Shown here: positions 57,044-64,000 of the stretch, in pieces
Layout of the letters: each line of letters opens with the position of its first letter
Position numbering within the stretch: the stretch's first letter is position 1
NCBI GenBank assembly: GCA_963843835.1
Contig: CAWJMD010000008.1
Span: 1,275,118 to 1,339,117 of the forward strand
Origin: CAWJMD01 sp963843835
Lineage (GTDB): Bacteria; Actinomycetota; Actinomycetes; Actinomycetales; CAWJMD01
Length of the DNA stretch: 64,000 nt
Direction of reading: 5' to 3'
The notes under the pieces: model-generated
The model's database searches: none
What the model saw: the letters and a program-made list of their open reading frames with translations, nothing else
What the model was told of the DNA's origin: nothing
Made by a program: the position numbers and the translations under genes

Positions 57044-58012
57044 GTGGTGGAACCCGTCATCGTCGTCGGAGCCGGCATCTCCGGAATCGCCTGTGCGCGC
57101 ACGCTCACAGCCGCCGGTGCTCCGGTACGGGTGGTCGACCGCGGACACCGTCCCGGCGGCCGCATGGCCTCGCGTCGCCACGACGGACGGCCGGTCGACA
57201 TCGGGGCCTCCTACTTCACGGCCTCCGACCCACAGTTCGTACGCGTCGTGACCGATTGGCGCGCAAGGGGTCTCGCGTACCAGTGGACCGACACCTTGAC
57301 CGTGCTGGACAAGGGCCACAACCCGCGCCGCACGACGGGTCCGATCCGGTGGGCAGCACGCTCGGGGCAGCGGGCGCTCGTCGAGGACCTCGCCTCAGGG
57401 CTCGCCGTCGAGCGCGGGACGGTGACCGTCGTCGACCACGACGGCAACCACCCCACCGTCGACGGCCGACGGGCCAGCGCCGTGGTGCTGGCCATGCCCG
57501 ACCCTCAGGCCATCAGGCTCCTCGGCCCGCGGCGGCACGAGAAGGACTCTCTCACAGCCGTGTTCGAGCCTGTGCTTGCCCTGTCGGCGGGATGGCATCA
57601 ACGCCGTTGGGACACCGACCTGGACGGCGCGTTCGTGAACGGGGACGACCACCTCGACTGGGTGGCAGACGACGGACGACGCCGGGGTGACGACGCCCCC
57701 GTCCTCGTGGCCCATTCCACGACGGGCTTCGCGGCACAGCACCTCGAGTCCCCCGAGGAGACGGCCCCGCTCCTGCTCTCCGCGCTGCGACGGATCCTGG
57801 CGATCGACATCGAACCGGCGTGGACGCGCGTGCACCGCTGGACCTTCGCCCGTCCAGCCGCACCGCGGGATGAGCCGTTCATGCTCAGCGAGCAGGCGAT
57901 CGGCGCCTGCGGGGACGGGTGGGCCGCGAAGCCACGGGTCGAGGCCGCCTACCTGTCAGGGGTGCGGCTCGGGGAGGCGCTCGTCGAGCGGCTCGGTCTG
58001 CGCTCGTCCTGA
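57044..58012 (+). CDS. FAD/NAD(P)-dependent oxidoreductase (renalase-like amine oxidase)
   Basis: This 322-residue protein has the Rossmann FAD-binding GAGISGIACARTL near residue 10, the second motif RGHRPGGRMASRR and DIGASYFTASDP, typical of the renalase-like NAD(P)/FAD enzymes. A C-terminal ACGDGWAAKPRVEAAYLSG closes the FAD site. The substrate is unknown. The start is one of two adjacent GTGs (57044 or 57047) behind GGGAGGG. Its end overlaps the sigma factor gene on the opposite strand by 64 bases. Confidence 0.85.
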   Translation: MVEPVIVVGAGISGIACARTLTAAGAPVRVVDRGHRPGGRMASRRHDGRPVDIGASYFTASDPQFVRVVTDWRARGLAYQWTDTLTVLDKGHNPRRTTGPIRWAARSGQRALVEDLASGLAVERGTVTVVDHDGNHPTVDGRRASAVVLAMPDPQAIRLLGPRRHEKDSLTAVFEPVLALSAGWHQRRWDTDLDGAFVNGDDHLDWVADDGRRRGDDAPVLVAHSTTGFAAQHLESPEETAPLLLSALRRILAIDIEPAWTRVHRWTFARPAAPRDEPFMLSEQAIGACGDGWAAKPRVEAAYLSGVRLGEALVERLGLRSS

Positions 58013-59247
58013 CCTGCGAGGCGCGCGGTCCGCTCGAGCCGAGCCGCACGTGCAACCAGGTAGTCCCGTTCGGCCATGCTGGTGGTACGCCCAGCAGCGA
58101 GGCGGTAGTGGGCCCCGGCGGCGCCGTGGTCACCGGCCATCTCGTGCAGGTGCGCCCGTACGGCGTCGATCCGGTGGTTGCCGGCCAGCCGGTCACCCAG
58201 GGAGGCGACCCTCGCGAGCCCGGCCGCCGGTCCCTCCACCATCGCGACGGCGACCGCGAGGTTGAGGGACACGAGCGGGTTCCCGGTCATGCGTTCCAGG
58301 ACCGTGTAGAGGGCGCGGATCTGTGGCCAGTCCGTCTCCTCCGCCGTCGGGGCCTCGTCGTGCAACGCCGCGATCGCTGCCTGCAGCTGGTACTCCCCGA
58401 CGGCACCTCTGGGCAGGGCTCCCGAGACCAGCGCCACCCCCTCCGCGACCAGCGCCCGGTCCCACAGCGACCGGTCCTGCTGGTCGAGGGGAACCAGCTC
58501 GCCGTGTGGCCCGGTGCGGGCCGGGCGGCGCGCCTCGTCGAGGAGCATCAGCGCCAGCAGGCCTGCCACCTCGGGGTGCTCGGGCAGCGCCGCGTGGACC
58601 ATGCGCGTGAGGCGGATCGCCTCCGCGGAGAGCTCGGTCCTGGTCACCAGGAGGCCGGCGCTCGCGGAGTGTCCCTCGGTGAAGACCAGGTACAGGACCT
58701 TGAGCACCGAGCGCAGCCGCCCGTCCCACTCCTGCGCCGTCGGCGGGGCGAAGGGCTCGCCGGACTCCTTGATCCGGCGCTTGGCGCGGGAGATCCGCTG
58801 CGCCATCGTGGACTCCGGCACCAGGAAGGCGCGTGCGATCTCCGCTGTCGTGAGGCCGCCGACCGCGCGAAGCGTCAGCGGGATCGCCGACGCGGGTGTC
58901 AGGACCGGGTGGCAGCAGAGGAAGAACAGGTCGAGGGAGTCGTCGCGGTCGGGCACCGTGGGCCGGCCGGCGCCCTCACCGGCCACGGACGCGGCCTCCC
59001 GACGCCGTCGAGCCTCGTCCTGGCGGAGCCGGTCGGTCATCCGCCGTGTCGCCACGGTCACCAGCCACGCACGGGCGTTGTCGGGGACGCCGTCCCGCGG
59101 CCACCGGGTGGCGGCGGCGAGCAACGCCTCCTGCACCGCGTCCTCAGCCTCGTCGAAGGTCCGGAACCGCCGCGCCACGGCCCCGAGGGCCTGCGGCGCC
59201 AGCTCGCGCAGCAGGTCCTCGGCGCCGCGGGGCCCGGCCGAGGTCAC
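57949..59247 (-). CDS. ECF sigma factor, ECF42-like
   Basis: This 432-residue protein has a sigma-2 region (RRFRTFDEAEDAVQEALLAA, then PDNARAWLVTVATRRMTDRL) and a sigma-4 region (LTTAEIARAFLVPESTMAQR). About 250 residues follow, with helical, TPR-like content (TGNPLVSLNLAVAVAMVEG). That extension and the neighbouring DGPF-motif gene match the ECF42 group, which has no classical anti-sigma factor. GTG 59247 overlaps the DGPF gene stop as GTGA. Its regulon is unknown. Confidence 0.9.
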   Translation of the reverse strand: MTSAGPRGAEDLLRELAPQALGAVARRFRTFDEAEDAVQEALLAAATRWPRDGVPDNARAWLVTVATRRMTDRLRQDEARRRREAASVAGEGAGRPTVPDRDDSLDLFFLCCHPVLTPASAIPLTLRAVGGLTTAEIARAFLVPESTMAQRISRAKRRIKESGEPFAPPTAQEWDGRLRSVLKVLYLVFTEGHSASAGLLVTRTELSAEAIRLTRMVHAALPEHPEVAGLLALMLLDEARRPARTGPHGELVPLDQQDRSLWDRALVAEGVALVSGALPRGAVGEYQLQAAIAALHDEAPTAEETDWPQIRALYTVLERMTGNPLVSLNLAVAVAMVEGPAAGLARVASLGDRLAGNHRIDAVRAHLHEMAGDHGAAGAHYRLAAGRTTSMAERDYLVARAARLERTARLAGQDERRPSRSTSASPSRTPDR

Positions 59248-59630
59248 CCCGCCATGTCTCGGGTCATCACCGGCCGGACCTGGATCTCCCGCGCGGCGGG
59301 CTTGCCGCCTGGCCCGGGTGCCGCGGACGTGCGAGCGGCGATCTCGACCGCCCTCTCCGGAGACTCGACGTCGATGAGCCAGTACCCGGCGAGCAGCTCC
59401 TTCGACTCCGGGAACGGCCCATCGGTCACCACGGGGTCGCCCACGCCGTCATGGGTGACGACCTTCGCGGCCTCCGGCCCCGTGAGCCCCTCGGCGCCCA
59501 CGAGCTCCCCGCGTGAGGTCAGCTCCTCGTGGATGGCCCCCATCGCCGCCCCGCTCGCTGCTCTGTCCTCGGGCGACCACTCCTCCGGCGACGCCTGCGG
59601 CGTGTGGTTCATCAGCAGCATGTACTTCAT
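59244..59630 (-). CDS. YCII-related DGPF-domain protein
   Basis: This 128-residue protein has the family start MKYMLLMNHT and the DGPF motif in VVTDGPFPESKELLAGYWLI. The fold is a ferredoxin-like dimer, with a possible catalytic role for conserved His and Asp residues. DGPF genes are coexpressed with ECF42 sigma factors and are thought to take part in their signalling; here it is cotranscribed upstream of the sigma gene. Confidence 0.88.
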   Translation of the reverse strand: MKYMLLMNHTPQASPEEWSPEDRAASGAAMGAIHEELTSRGELVGAEGLTGPEAAKVVTHDGVGDPVVTDGPFPESKELLAGYWLIDVESPERAVEIAARTSAAPGPGGKPAAREIQVRPVMTRDMAG

Positions 59631-59669
59631 CGGGCGTTCCTCTCGTCGGCGGGCACCGGGGCGGCGCCC

Positions 59670-60521
59670 TCACTGACAGGTCGAAGCGGGCGGCCTCGTC
59701 TCGACGTCAGGACCGGCGGGGCCCGGGCGCGACCGGTCGGCGGCGCGTGGCTTGGGGAGTCCGCGCCCCGCGCCGGGCGCCAAGGACGACAGCGGGGTCG
59801 TGGGGAGCAGGATCCACCCCTCTCGGGCCGCCTGGTCCCTCTCCCCGTCCGTGGCCGGACGCGTGACGAGCGCGAGGGCGGCCGCACGCGCGGTCAACGC
59901 CGCGACGACGGCGTCCAGGGCGTCGTCCGATGAGGCGCACAGGTCGGCGTACGAGCCCACCTGCAGCCAGGGAGCCGCAGCGAGCAGCCCTTCCACCAGG
60001 GCGACGCGAGCAGCCAGGTTCGCGTTGCCCTTGTACCCCCGGTACGCCAGCCCCCACAGCTTCAACGAGGCGGCCGGGTAGACCTCCATCACGACGCCCG
60101 TCCCGGCACGGTCGACGACCTGCCCAGTCGCGGCGAGGCGGGCGAGCAGGCCCGCGGCTCGCATCGCGGTCAGACCGATGCGGTCCGCGGCCACGCTGAG
60201 TGGCGTCAGCCCGGTGAGTGCACGGGTGGCACGGTCGGTGGCGCGGTACGCCAGGAGACGTCGCCAGTCCATCCCGGCGACGCCCTGCGGAGCCACGACG
60301 TGGCCGGTGTGGTGCTGCTGCACGAAGTCGAGGAAGCTGTCCGGCCAGCCCAGCGGGCAGTCGATGCCCAGGGCAGCCACGCTGAGCGCGACGTCGACGA
60401 TCTGCTCGTCGTCCACCCCGAGCGACAGCGACGTCAGCGTCGCCCCGGACCCGGTCCACTCCAGGACCGCGAGCGCCGTGCGCTCAGGCTCCGTGGCGAG
60501 GTCGACGCCCGCCGTGATCAC
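59670..60521 (-). CDS. DUF429 domain protein
   Basis: This 283-residue protein starts at GTG 60521 (VITAGVDLATEPERTALAV). The first strand with an Asp (GVDLA), the AALGIDCPLGWP and YRATDR segments, VMEVYPAA, and the Asp pair in SSDDALDAVVAAL are typical of DUF429, an RNase H-like fold predicted to be a nuclease. About 45 Pro/Gly-rich residues at the C-terminus are extra. Biological role unknown. It follows the opposite-strand small NTF2 gene across a 185-base divergent gap. Confidence 0.8.
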   Translation of the reverse strand: MITAGVDLATEPERTALAVLEWTGSGATLTSLSLGVDDEQIVDVALSVAALGIDCPLGWPDSFLDFVQQHHTGHVVAPQGVAGMDWRRLLAYRATDRATRALTGLTPLSVAADRIGLTAMRAAGLLARLAATGQVVDRAGTGVVMEVYPAASLKLWGLAYRGYKGNANLAARVALVEGLLAAAPWLQVGSYADLCASSDDALDAVVAALTARAAALALVTRPATDGERDQAAREGWILLPTTPLSSLAPGAGRGLPKPRAADRSRPGPAGPDVETRPPASTCQ

Positions 60522-60706
60522 CTCACCGACGCTAGCGCCGGGGATCCGCACGAGAACGGCGAACCGGAGCGCTCGGGTCCGGGGTCCGCCCGCCTTCGTA
60601 CGTCTCGACCGGGATGTCGCGCGGTCCGTCCCGGCTCACGCGTTCCGCCCCGGGCGCCGCGACGATCGGCCACACTGGCCAGCATCGACGAGGGAGGTGT
60701 CGCGGC

Positions 60707-61087
60707 ATGCCGGACGTCGGGACCACGTTCGTGTCCGCCCTGGCGGCGAAGGACACCGAGGCGCTCCTCGCGCTCTTCGCCCACGAGGTCGACTTCCGCG
60801 CCCTGACCCCCACGCGGTTCTGGCGCGCGCGAACCCCGGACGAGGTGGTCAACGGCACCCTGTACCGGTGGTTCGACGCGGACGACGTCATCGAGGGTGT
60901 CCTGCACGTGGAGCCGGGCCGGGTGGCCGACCGACGACGGGTCGACTACCGCTTCCGGGTGCGCAACCCCGAGGGTCTCTTCGAGGTCGAGCAGCGCGCG
61001 TACTACGACACGGACCCGGCGGGCCGCGTGACGCAGCTGCACGTGATGTGCGCCGGCTTCCGACCGGTGGGGGAACCGCCCGCCTAG
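60707..61087 (+). CDS. NTF2/SnoaL-like fold protein
   Basis: This 126-residue protein starts at ATG 60707 (MPDVGTTFVSALAAKD) behind GGGAGG. The helix-strand pattern (DTEALLALFAHEVDFRALTP, then VDYRFRVRNPEGLFEVEQRA) fits the cone-shaped NTF2-like fold used by polyketide cyclases, ketosteroid isomerases and orphan binding proteins. No catalytic residues can be assigned. Longer in-frame starts are unlikely because the upstream residues are arginine-rich noise. Confidence 0.7.
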   Translation: MPDVGTTFVSALAAKDTEALLALFAHEVDFRALTPTRFWRARTPDEVVNGTLYRWFDADDVIEGVLHVEPGRVADRRRVDYRFRVRNPEGLFEVEQRAYYDTDPAGRVTQLHVMCAGFRPVGEPPA

Positions 61088-61145
61088 CACCTCACCGGTC
61101 GGATCGTGGACGGCCGGCGACCAGAGGGTGACGGCAGGTCAGGGG

Positions 61146-61658
61146 TCAGGCGGCGTCCACGCGCGGGTGCTCAGGCGGCCTGACGAGGAGCGAGACGACC
61201 AGGCCGGCGAAGATCGCGGCGGTGCAGCTCGCCGGCCACATCAGCAGCGGTGCGGGTGAGGAGAGCGCGACCGGGCTGGTCAGCGGGTCGAGCCCGGCGG
61301 CTTGCTGCTCCGCGAGCGGCGGGGGGCCGAGCCACACCCCGAGGCGCCACGCGCTGAGGACGGCGGCGATCCCCCCGAAGGCGACGACGGCGGCCCGCGC
61401 GACCGGGGAACGCCCGGGGCGCACGGCCACCGCCAGCCCGGTCACCAGGCCGGCTCCCGCCGCCAGGACCGCGAAGACCGCGTCGCCCACGGCGGAGACG
61501 TCGTCCATCCCCCGCCCCTCGGGCACACCGCCGACGACCGTGACGACGTCCCGTGGCGACCAGAACCACCACCCCACGCCGACGGCGATGGCCAGCAGCA
61601 CCAGCGCGACCACGATGACGACCCACGGCAGTAGCCGGGCCGGCCCTCGGCCTCTCAC
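61146..61658 (-). CDS. Hypothetical membrane protein next to dnaE
   Basis: This 170-residue protein has four hydrophobic segments (LPWVVIVVALVLLAIAVGV, DAVFAVLAAGAGLVTGLAV, AAVVAFGGIAAVLSAWRLG and TAAIFAGLVVSLLV). The start is GTG 61658, overlapping the dnaE stop as GTGA, so it is translated with the polymerase subunit. I do not recognise a family, though small membrane proteins downstream of dnaE are seen in other actinobacteria. Confidence 0.65.
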   Translation of the reverse strand: MRGRGPARLLPWVVIVVALVLLAIAVGVGWWFWSPRDVVTVVGGVPEGRGMDDVSAVGDAVFAVLAAGAGLVTGLAVAVRPGRSPVARAAVVAFGGIAAVLSAWRLGVWLGPPPLAEQQAAGLDPLTSPVALSSPAPLLMWPASCTAAIFAGLVVSLLVRPPEHPRVDAA

Positions 61659-62368
61659 ACCAGACAGCTGGGACCCAGGAGCGCCTTGAGGTCTCCGAAC
61701 AGCGCCGGGGAGGGCGTCACTCGCAGGGCGTCGTCGAGGCGCATCAGCGTGATCTTGTCGCTGCCGGCGCCCGTCAGCCTCAGGTGGACCTCGGTCACAC
61801 CCGGGTGCGTGGCGAGCACGTCCTTCAGACGCCCGACCACCGGAGGGGTGCAGCGCATGGCGGGCAGCGCGATCGTCACCGGACCACGCGGTCCGTCGGA
61901 CATGTCCGGCAGACTCATCTCCTGCGCGTGCAGGTTCGGCACCTCGTCCCGGCGGGAGAGCCGACCGCGGATGACGCACACGACGTCCTCGTGCAGCTCG
62001 TGCGAGACGGTCTGGTAGGTCTGCGGGAAGAACAGGACCTCGACCGCCCCGGCCAGGTCCTCGACCGCGGCGATCGCCCAGGGGTTGCCGTTCTTGGTCA
62101 TCTTGCGGGTGACCGACGTGATCATGCCGGCGATGGTCACCATCGAGCCGTCGGGACGCGACTCGTCGGCCAGGAGCGCGGCGATGGAGGTGTCCGCAGC
62201 GTTCGCCAGCACGTGCTCGACCCCGAAGAGCGGGTGGTCGGACACGTAGAGACCGAGCATCTCCCGCTCGCTGGCCAGCTTGTCGCGCTTCTCCCACTCG
62301 TACTCCGGGATCGGCGGCAAGGCGGCCAGGACGGTGCCCGAGTCGTCGTCGAGGCCACCGAACAGCAC
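61655..62368 (-). pseudogene. dnaE: DNA polymerase III alpha subunit, C-terminal fragment only
   Basis: DnaE is the replicative polymerase, normally about 1170 residues. Here only the last 237 residues remain, beginning at FGGLDDDSG. They include EREMLGLYVSDHPLFGVEH, the OB-fold segment VTIAGMITSVTRKMTKNG and VLFFPQTYQT. The catalytic PHP and polymerase domains are absent. Upstream of about 62368 the frame turns into unrelated residues. The cell must carry an intact gene, so the cut is most likely an assembly join rather than a deletion. Confidence 0.85.
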
Positions 62369-62485
62369 CCGGGACACCCGCACGGTCCTCGGCCTGTGCC
62401 TTTCCGCCATCCACAGCGCTGCGGTGGAGGGCACCGAGCACGTCGGCGTTACCGTTCCGACCCCCTGCAGTCGAAAGGTAGGCCA
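62369..62485. other. Junction segment between dnaE fragment and biotin carboxylase
   Basis: These 117 bases match neither dnaE nor the carboxylase. They end with AAAGGTAGG, a ribosome binding site for the gene at 62486. No repeat, insertion sequence or attachment site is visible at the junction. Confidence 0.5.
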
Positions 62486-64000
62486 GTGATCCGACGTCTT
62501 CTGGTGGCCAACCGTGGCGAGATCGCCCGCCGGGTCTTCGCCACCTGCCGCCTCGTCGGCATCGAGACGGTCGCCGTCTACTCCGACGCCGACTCCGACG
62601 CCCCGCACGTCACGGAGGCCGACTACGCGGTCCGCCTGCCGGGCAGCGCGCCGTCGGCGACGTACCTGCGCGGTGATCTGATCATCGCGGCGGCCAAGCG
62701 GGCCGGCGCGAACGCCATCCACCCGGGCTACGGCGTGCTGGCCGAGGATCCGGACTTCGCCGCGGCGGTCGCGGACGCCGGCATGATCTGGGTCGGCCCG
62801 CCGGCCAAGACCGTCGGCACTGCTCCGCTCGAGAAGATGGAGACGAAGGACACTGGTGGCCGAGGCCGGCGTGCCGGTGCTGCCGACGCTGGGCGGACCC
62901 GGAGACGGTGACCGACTTCCCGGTACTGATCAAACCGTCCGCGGGCAGTGGCGGGCAGGGCATGCGCGTGGTCCGGGACCCGGCGACCCTGGCCGAGGCG
63001 GTCGCATCCACCCGCGGGAGGCGGTCGGTCGGCGACGGCACGATCATCTGCGAGTGGTACGTCGAGAATGCCCGCCACATCGAGATACCGATCATCGCCG
63101 ACGCACTCGGCGCAGTGGTCCCGTTCGGTGAGCGGGAGTGCTCGGTGCAGCGCCGCAACCAGGCGATCATCGAGGAGACGCCGTCCCCGGCGGTCGACCC
63201 GGCACTGCGTGAGGAGCTGTGCCGGGCGGCGATCCTCGCGGTCCGTGTGCTGGGCTTCGTGGGCGTGGGGACGCGTCGAGTTCCTGCTGGACCCGGCCGG
63301 CGACTTCTGGTTCGTGGAGATGACGCCCACGTTGCAGGTGGAGCACGCGGTCACCGAGTGCGTCTCCGGGTACGACCTGGTGCGGCTGCAACTGCTCGTG
63401 GCCGAGGGCGGCAGCTGCCGATGCCGGGGCCGCCGCCGATCCGCGGGCATGCCATCGAGGTGCAGCTCTACGCGGAGGACCCCGCGTACGCGTGGCTGCC
63501 GCCGCGGGCACCCTGCACCGGTTCGAGGTGCCCGACGTGGCGGGGGCGTTCCGCCCGCTGCCGCAGCCCGGGCTGCGCCTCGACGCGGGCGTACGGGACG
63601 GTTCGGTGATCGGGGTGCACTACGACCCGCTGCTCGCCAAGCTCGTCGCGTGGGCGCCGACCCGCCAGGAGGCCGCCCGGATGTTGGCCTCCGCCCTGAC
63701 CCGTACCCGGTTGCACGGTGTGGTCACGAACCGGGACCTGCTGGTCCGGGTGCTGCGGCACCCGGCGTTCCGGTCCGGCGACGTCGACACGGGTTTCCTC
63801 GACCGGCACCCGGAGGTCTTCGCCCCGCTGCTGTCCTCGGTGGACGCCGTCCGCGTCTCCTGCCTCGCCGCCGCCCTCGCCGGCGCCGCCGCAAGGCGGG
63901 CGACCGCCCCGGTGCTCGGCCTGTCTGCCGTCCGGCTGGCGCAACGTCCCGTCCGGTTCCAAACTGCCGTGTACGACGGTCCCGCCGGTCCGGTCGAGGT
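62486..64000 (+). pseudogene. Biotin carboxylase (acyl-CoA carboxylase alpha chain), 3' partial with at least five frameshifts
   Basis: Biotin carboxylase carboxylates biotin with bicarbonate and ATP for acyl-CoA carboxylation. From GTG 62486 the frame reads IRRLLVANRGEIARRVF and NAIHPGYGVLAEDP. Continuation needs shifts near 62852, 62899, 63274, 63412 and 63500, joining AEAGVPVLP, VLIKPSAGSGGQGM, the catalytic-region EMTPTLQVEHAVTE, HAIEVQLYAEDPAY and GVHYDPLLAKLV. The usual active-site motif EMNPRLQVEH reads EMTPTLQVEH here, with Arg replaced by Thr. The frame is open to the window end. The density of shifts is higher than elsewhere, pointing to decay or poor sequence. Confidence 0.8.

Noticed and set aside
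62300..62500. Insertion sequence or phage attachment site at the dnaE break
   Set aside because: No inverted repeats, direct target duplication, integrase or tRNA is present near the junction.

Overview
This is a contiguous stretch of a high-GC actinobacterial chromosome. The evidence is the strongly G/C-ending codon use, the many GTG starts, the ATGA/GTGA start-stop overlaps, the SteA/SteB pair, the PriA-type hisA, the mycobacterial-type Sdh1 complex and a 16S rRNA of actinobacterial type. Gene order follows the backbone seen in Mycobacterium tuberculosis and many other actinobacteria (nudix-pyrG-...-steB-steA-recN-nadK-tlyA; tyrS; argHGRFDBJC; pheTS; rplT-rpmI-infC; hisA-H-B-C-D; dnaE). I would not name a genus from the sequence alone. 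Almost everything is on the minus strand, so it is transcribed from high to low coordinates.

Layout. 1-1632 is the end of a plus-strand PolA-like polymerase. 1645-16995 is a minus-strand train holding cell-envelope and cell-division functions (steA, steB, a MraY-like transferase, a MurJ-like flippase, a GT4 glycosyltransferase), pyrG, a NUDIX hydrolase, recN, nadK, tlyA, a HAD phosphatase, a lysine-rich-tail protein and a TPR-like protein. 17074-22812 is one rRNA operon (16S-23S-5S, no spacer tRNA) with two strong promoters, boxA elements, a 23-bp 23S processing stem and a terminator. 22895-28697 holds tyrS, a 3-methyladenine glycosylase and a three-gene Sdh1 respiratory complex. 28848-38038 is a complete arginine operon (argC-ACT-argJ-B-D-F-R-G-H) behind a leaderless-looking promoter with two palindromic operator candidates. 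38053-46192 carries an SDR enzyme, pheT/pheS, a PAS histidine kinase, a SpoU-type rRNA methylase, and rplT-rpmI-infC behind an attenuator-like hairpin. 46417-54398 holds DUF1844, an MFS transporter, an SseB-like protein and hisA-hisH-hisB-hisC-hisD. 54424-61658 is a mixed region: ArsR/SRPBCC, Lon-substrate-binding protein, YbaK, a flavin oxidoreductase, an ECF42-type sigma factor with its DGPF partner, DUF429 and small proteins. 61655-62368 is only the C-terminal fifth of dnaE. It is cut off abruptly and followed by a plus-strand biotin carboxylase with at least five frameshifts.

Sequence quality matters for reading this window. tlyA, the lysine-tail protein, the TPR-like protein, hisH, hisB (twice), a small membrane protein next to hisA, the SRPBCC gene and the terminal biotin carboxylase are all broken by one-base indels, mostly in G/C runs or short repeats. 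Since tlyA and his genes are normally intact, I read most of these as assembly errors. The dnaE/biotin-carboxylase junction at about 62368 looks like a chimeric join.

The points most worth following up are the translationally coupled MraY-like / MurJ-like / GT4 module attached to steAB, the CASTOR-like ACT protein inside the arginine operon with its promoter-operator, the ATC-started infC with an upstream attenuator and a (PTAEAK)7 tail, and the abrupt end of dnaE.
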